A stretch of DNA of 64,000 nt, taken from positions 1 through 64,000 of the IMG/VR virus record IMGVR_UViG_3300030012_005163, one strand, 5' to 3'. The DNA comes from a virus. Under the pieces are notes generated by a model that was given only the letters and a program-made list of their open reading frames with translations, did no database searches and was not told the DNA's origin. The first letter of the stretch is position 1, and every line of letters begins with the position of its first letter. Positions 60,004-64,000 of this stretch are shown here, in pieces. The translations under genes and the position numbers were made by a program.

Positions 60004-62775
60004 ATGCCTGCAACTGTAAAAGAAATTGAAACATACTTAGAAGGATATGACGATCAGAAATATATTGTAGGGGTTGAGTCTTCTTATAAGGAGAATAAAA
60101 TAAGTCTAATAATTCACGACCCTGAAAACGGAAAACGTATTGAAAAACATAGGTTAAAACCTTTTTTATGGATGAAGTCTCCTAATATGACTGTTTTTTA
60201 TAAAGGTGATAGAAGGAAGATAAAAGATAAAATGAGAGAGTATAGAGTTAAATTCATACCTCTTAATATAAATGATGAAAGTGGTGAGACTATACCTCGA
60301 CTAGAAGGAGGATATAAATTTTTAGTTAGATGTAAAGGTACATACGGTGATTTATTAAAGTTTTTTCAAGAAGGTGGTACACCAGTATATAGTGAAGAAC
60401 ATAGAGACAATTTTTTAGCTATAAACCCAACAGAACAATTTCTTATACAAACAGGTAAAAGATTATTTAAGGGTTTTGAAAATTATGATGATGTTCATAG
60501 ATTTTCTTTCGATATTGAAACCACTAGTTTAGATCCTGCCGATGGTAGAATTTTTCAAATTGGTATGAAAGATAATAGAGGGTTTCAACACGTATTATCA
60601 ATAGAAGGTGAAACGAGAAGGGAATTAAGAGAAAGAGAAAGAGAAGCAATTACTACATTTTTTAAAGTTATTAATCATCTTAAACCAGCGATTATTGCAG
60701 GTTATAACTCTGAAAATTTTGACTGGCATTATATAGTTAAAAGAGCACAACTTTTGAGATTAGAAATAGGACAGATTGCAAAAACATTAGGTCCAATACC
60801 TTTTTATAGGAAAAAACAAACTTTAAAAATGGGTCCTGAGATGGAATACTATGAACAAACGGTTATGTGGGGATATAATATAATGGATGTTTATCATGCG
60901 GTTAGAAGAGCACAAGCAATTAATTCTTCAATTAAACAAGCAAGTCTTAAATATATTACAAAATACTCCAATGCTGCGAAACCAAATAGGGTATATATTT
61001 CGGGTGATAAAATTAGTAAGGTTTGGAGTGATACAGATAACAAATATTGGTTTACTGATGAAAATGGTGAGTGGGGTATCATAACTAATGGTACATTACC
61101 TGAAGGTAGTAAACAAGTTACTGGTAAATATATAGTAGAGAGATACTTAATAGATGATTTGTGGGAAACTGAAAAAGTAGATAATATATTTAATCAGGCA
61201 ACGTTTCTTTTGTCTAAAATTTTACCTACTTCTTTTATGAGATCTTCTACAATGGGTACTGCGGCAACGTGGAAACTATTAATGTTAGGATGGTCATATC
61301 ATAATGGATTAGGTGTCCCACATACTATGCCTACCAAAGGTTTTACAGGTGGATTATCTAGACTATTAGAAGTGGGTTTTACAGAAAATGTAGTGAAGTT
61401 TGACTTTGCATCACTATACCCATCAATACAATTAACTCATAATGTTTTTACTGAATGTGATGTTACTGGTGCAATGAGAGGACTCCTTCAATATAATTAT
61501 GATTATCGTAATTTATATAAAGAGTTAAAATCTAAACACGCTAAATTAGGTGAAAAAGAAAAATCTGAATATTATGACAAAAAACAATTGCCATTAAAAA
61601 TATTAAATAATGGTATGTTTGGTTCTATATCTGCACCTAATGTATTCCCTTGGGGTGACACTAATATGGGTGAAAAAATTACATGTACTGGTAGACAATA
61701 CTTAAGACATATGATAAGATTCTTTAATAAAAAAGGATTTAGACCTTTAGTAGGGGATACCGATGGATTCAACTTTTCAATACCTAAATATGTAGAGGAT
61801 AATATATATACTTCCAACGGACAACATAGATTTAACGAAACAGGTAAAACCTATAAAGGTTTAGATGCCGTTGTTGCAGAATATAATGATAAGTATATGA
61901 AAGGTGTAATGGGGTTAGATGTGGATGAAATATGTGAATCAACAATTAATATTGCACGAAAGAATTATGCAGATTTAATAGACGGAAAAGTTAAATTAGT
62001 AGGTAATACTATTAAATCTAAAAAATTACCTACATATATTGCAGAATTTATAGATAAAGGAATTCATATGTTATTAAAAGGTAAAGGATATGAATTTGTT
62101 AATGAATATTATGATACACTAGAAAAAATTTATAATCAAGAAATTCCACTTTCAAAAATAGCTAACAAATCAAGAGTTAGAATGTCTGTAAAAGATTATG
62201 AAAAAAGATCATTACAATTAAATAAGGCGGGCAACCCTTTACCTAAACAAGCACATATGGAACTTATTATAAAAGAAGGTTTAAATGTAGATTTAGGTGA
62301 TACTATATATTATGTGAATACTGGTACTAAAAAATCTCACGGTGATATTCAAACTAAAACAGATAGAAAAACTAAAGAAAAAATAGTTCATATTAATTGT
62401 CAATATATTTCACCAGATATTATAGAAAATCATCCCGATACTACGGGTAGTTATAATATAGAAAGATATATTGACGCATTTAATAAAAGGATTAAACCTT
62501 TATTAGTATGTTTTAGTCCAGAAGTGAGAGAAGATATTATAATTACTTCACCATTACATAGACAATATTTTACACAAAAACAATTAACACTAACTTCAGG
62601 ACAACCAATGAAGGAAGGTGATCAAGATACTTTAGAAGATTTATTAACAGTAACTGAAGAAGAAATGTTATTTTGGGATTTAATTAATTTATCACCTACT
62701 TATATGTTTGAGGAATATAATATAGTAGATGAGTTTTGTTTAAATCACAAACAATCCGAGAGGTCTATATTGTAA
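60004..62775 (+). CDS. 43: DNA polymerase, family B, gp43-like
   Basis: The replicative polymerase with proofreading exonuclease. It is 923 aa (T4 gp43: 898). Exo I is FSFDIETTSLD (D170, E172). Polymerase motif A is VKFDFASLYPSI (D467), motif B is KILNNGMFG (K532-G540), and motif C is VGDTDGFNF (D585, D587). In motif C the usual DTDS is DTDG, a mild variant. Further T4-like features are GYNSENFDWHYI (exo II, near residue 236) and MGTAATWKLLM (near 418). It has a perfect host-type promoter, as expected for an early gene. Its last 36 bases overlap the convergent 62740 gene. Confidence 0.96.
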   Translation: MPATVKEIETYLEGYDDQKYIVGVESSYKENKISLIIHDPENGKRIEKHRLKPFLWMKSPNMTVFYKGDRRKIKDKMREYRVKFIPLNINDESGETIPRLEGGYKFLVRCKGTYGDLLKFFQEGGTPVYSEEHRDNFLAINPTEQFLIQTGKRLFKGFENYDDVHRFSFDIETTSLDPADGRIFQIGMKDNRGFQHVLSIEGETRRELREREREAITTFFKVINHLKPAIIAGYNSENFDWHYIVKRAQLLRLEIGQIAKTLGPIPFYRKKQTLKMGPEMEYYEQTVMWGYNIMDVYHAVRRAQAINSSIKQASLKYITKYSNAAKPNRVYISGDKISKVWSDTDNKYWFTDENGEWGIITNGTLPEGSKQVTGKYIVERYLIDDLWETEKVDNIFNQATFLLSKILPTSFMRSSTMGTAATWKLLMLGWSYHNGLGVPHTMPTKGFTGGLSRLLEVGFTENVVKFDFASLYPSIQLTHNVFTECDVTGAMRGLLQYNYDYRNLYKELKSKHAKLGEKEKSEYYDKKQLPLKILNNGMFGSISAPNVFPWGDTNMGEKITCTGRQYLRHMIRFFNKKGFRPLVGDTDGFNFSIPKYVEDNIYTSNGQHRFNETGKTYKGLDAVVAEYNDKYMKGVMGLDVDEICESTINIARKNYADLIDGKVKLVGNTIKSKKLPTYIAEFIDKGIHMLLKGKGYEFVNEYYDTLEKIYNQEIPLSKIANKSRVRMSVKDYEKRSLQLNKAGNPLPKQAHMELIIKEGLNVDLGDTIYYVNTGTKKSHGDIQTKTDRKTKEKIVHINCQYISPDIIENHPDTTGSYNIERYIDAFNKRIKPLLVCFSPEVREDIIITSPLHRQYFTQKQLTLTSGQPMKEGDQDTLEDLLTVTEEEMLFWDLINLSPTYMFEEYNIVDEFCLNHKQSERSIL

Positions 62776-63894
62776 AGATTTATTAAGATTTTCCGCTTCA
62801 CCTGCTTTTAGTTCTAATTGTTTAGCATTACTTAGTCTTTCCAATCTAGCGTCTAAATCTTCTAACAATTTACCTTGTTCTTCTTTACCTTCACTTAATA
62901 AACTATCATAATCCATAGTTAATTCAGAGTCAGGAACTTTTATTGCCCCACTAAATTTACCTCTTACTCTTCCTAAGGCTTCTTTAAACAATGCCGTAAG
63001 ATATCTTCTTACCCATACTCTAGTTGGTTCGTTTAAATCAGAGTACATTAGTTTTGAAAGGGGTACATCATTAGGTAATTTTATAATATCTTTATTTTCA
63101 TTTAAACATAAATTTATTTCATCTTCGGACATTCCATTAGTATCATAATAATAATACCATACTTTAGTACCTGCTAACCCTACTTGGCTACCAACTAAAC
63201 CACCAGCACTAAAAGATAGTCTACTTCCTGGTATCGGCATTAAATGTAATAATCTAGTACCATTCGGTCCTGCGGTAACTTTATATGTTAATTGACTTCT
63301 AAGTAATTTGGATTTTAAACTAAAATCAGATGCTCTTAATAATACATCAAAAGCGGGTGCAACATAAAAACCACCATTACCTAATCCTCCACCTTGTCCC
63401 CAACCTGCGTAAGGTACTTGTCCAAATCCTCCACCAAATCCGTAGTCTCCAAAACCAGCAAATGAATAGAGTGCATGATCTGTACTATTAGGTGTAATCC
63501 ATAAAATTTCATTTACTTCTCTACCACCTGGTATTTGATAAACTTGTTTACCTGCTTCAATGGTTACGTAATCTTTTTTTAATTCCCAAGGTCCTCTATC
63601 TTGTAACCCTACTTGTTTAGAATATGCATAGGTAAATCTACTTTCAAAATCTAATGAACGTGTAGTAAGTGCAAATGCAATATCTATTTTACTTGCATCA
63701 TTACCTAATAAAGATGACCACTGATTTTCTATTAACCAATCTTGTACTCTTTGTGCATAATCTTCAATTGCAGTTTCTAATAACGAACACATTTGATCGT
63801 TATCTAACTCAATTTTTCTAATCGGTGCACCTAATCGATGTTTTATTAATGTAAATAATTCATCTTTTAATTTATCATTTAATGCATTTCCCAT
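62740..63894 (-). CDS. Probable neck/head-tail connector protein
   Basis: A 384-aa protein. The N-terminus (LKDELFTLIKHRLGAPIRKI, then DDQ-type ELDNDQMCSLLETAIEDYA) matches the opening of T4-like phage neck/connector proteins, in which a helical domain beginning with a LGAP motif precedes a beta part. Residues 145-185 are an unusual Gly/Tyr/Phe-rich stretch (FAGFGDYGFGGGFGQ). The C-terminus is helical (EQGKLLEDLDARLERLSNAK). The gp13-like role is inferred. It overlaps the DNA polymerase gene by 36 bases tail to tail. Confidence 0.6.
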   Translation of the reverse strand: MGNALNDKLKDELFTLIKHRLGAPIRKIELDNDQMCSLLETAIEDYAQRVQDWLIENQWSSLLGNDASKIDIAFALTTRSLDFESRFTYAYSKQVGLQDRGPWELKKDYVTIEAGKQVYQIPGGREVNEILWITPNSTDHALYSFAGFGDYGFGGGFGQVPYAGWGQGGGLGNGGFYVAPAFDVLLRASDFSLKSKLLRSQLTYKVTAGPNGTRLLHLMPIPGSRLSFSAGGLVGSQVGLAGTKVWYYYYDTNGMSEDEINLCLNENKDIIKLPNDVPLSKLMYSDLNEPTRVWVRRYLTALFKEALGRVRGKFSGAIKVPDSELTMDYDSLLSEGKEEQGKLLEDLDARLERLSNAKQLELKAGEAENLNKSLQYRPLGLFVI

Positions 63895-63910
63895 AATTTA
63901 TACTATTTAT

Positions 63911-63935
63911 TTATAAATATTAAGATATTTATTAA
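63911..63935. promoter_or_regulatory. Overlapping divergent late-type motifs
   Basis: The minus strand reads CTTAATATTTATAA upstream of the 63894 start; the plus strand reads AGATATTTATTAA just before the ATG at 63936. The two motifs share bases, like the divergent pair at 34333-34372. Confidence 0.5.
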
Positions 63936-64000
63936 ATGATGAAAAGAAACCTAATAAAAAAAATTTTAAGAGAAGAAACTACTTATGAAGTAGAAAAAAA
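63936..64000 (+). CDS. Partial CDS, unknown protein (runs off window end)
   Basis: Only the first 21 codons are visible: a basic, helical start (MMKRNLIKKILREETTYEVE). LRE followed by Glu fits the (L/I)xE prohead-protease site. The late-type motif abuts the ATG, so the true start could be the second Met or lie further downstream. It diverges from the neck-like gene. Confidence 0.5.
   Translation, partial: MMKRNLIKKILREETTYEVEK

Noticed and set aside
1-64000. tRNA genes, rRNA, insertion sequences, attachment sites
   Set aside because: No cloverleaf-like sequences with conserved T-loop bases, no transposase or integrase, and no terminal repeats were recognised. A covariance-model scan would be the decisive test for tRNAs.

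Overview
The window is a continuous piece of a large, AT-rich myovirus of the T4 supergroup, almost certainly infecting a member of the Bacteroidota (a Flavobacteria-like host). The T4 relationship rests on recognisable homologues of the terminase large subunit gp17, portal gp20, prohead protease gp21, a gp22-like scaffold, major capsid gp23, a gp5-like baseplate hub protein, the late sigma factor gp55 and a family B DNA polymerase gp43. The host inference rests on at least five copies of the Bacteroidota primary-sigma promoter (TTTG, 19-20 bases, TAnnTTTG) and on A-rich translation starts with almost no Shine-Dalgarno sequences. The phage-type and host-type promoters fall in front of different gene sets, as expected for late and early transcription.

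Layout. 1-10218 (+): head module (gp17 partial, gp20, an unknown gene, an early-promoter insert, gp21, scaffold, gp23, an unknown gene). 10289-15771 (-): baseplate/tail genes around a gp5-like OB-fold protein. 15808-30245 (-): gp55-like late sigma factor, PhoH ATPase, dUTPase, an HD-like protein, and many sugar genes: at least six glycosyltransferase proteins, a PIG-L deacetylase, a hexapeptide acyltransferase and an LpxD-like acyltransferase. 30335-31838 (+): three small genes, each behind its own near-identical host-type promoter. 31865-34319 (-): five small unknown genes, probably virion-associated. 34381-59953 (+): about 25.5 kb of giant fibre/adhesin genes built from shared modules (LamG-like, YadA-head-like, collagen-like, beta-helix, PA14-like, peptidase S74). 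60004-62775 (+): DNA polymerase. 62740-63894 (-): a probable neck/connector protein, overlapping the polymerase gene tail to tail. 63936-64000 (+): the first codons of another gene.

How it works together. Host RNA polymerase probably transcribes the early genes (DNA polymerase, the 30-31 kb island, the 4574 gene). The gp55-like factor would then direct transcription from the phage motif ATATTTATWA, which precedes most head, baseplate and fibre units on both strands. Capsid proteins would be matured by the gp21-like protease, which in T4 cuts after (L/I)xE; a good site lies at residues 58-60 of the capsid protein and similar N-terminal sites occur in several flanking proteins.

Most notable: the six-gene sugar operon at 20362-26572 pairs a deacetylase with two left-handed beta-helix acyltransferases, one of them LpxD-like, between glycosyltransferases. 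This repeats the logic of lipid A synthesis (acylate, deacetylate, acylate) inside a phage. No tRNA, CRISPR array, insertion sequence or reverse transcriptase was seen.
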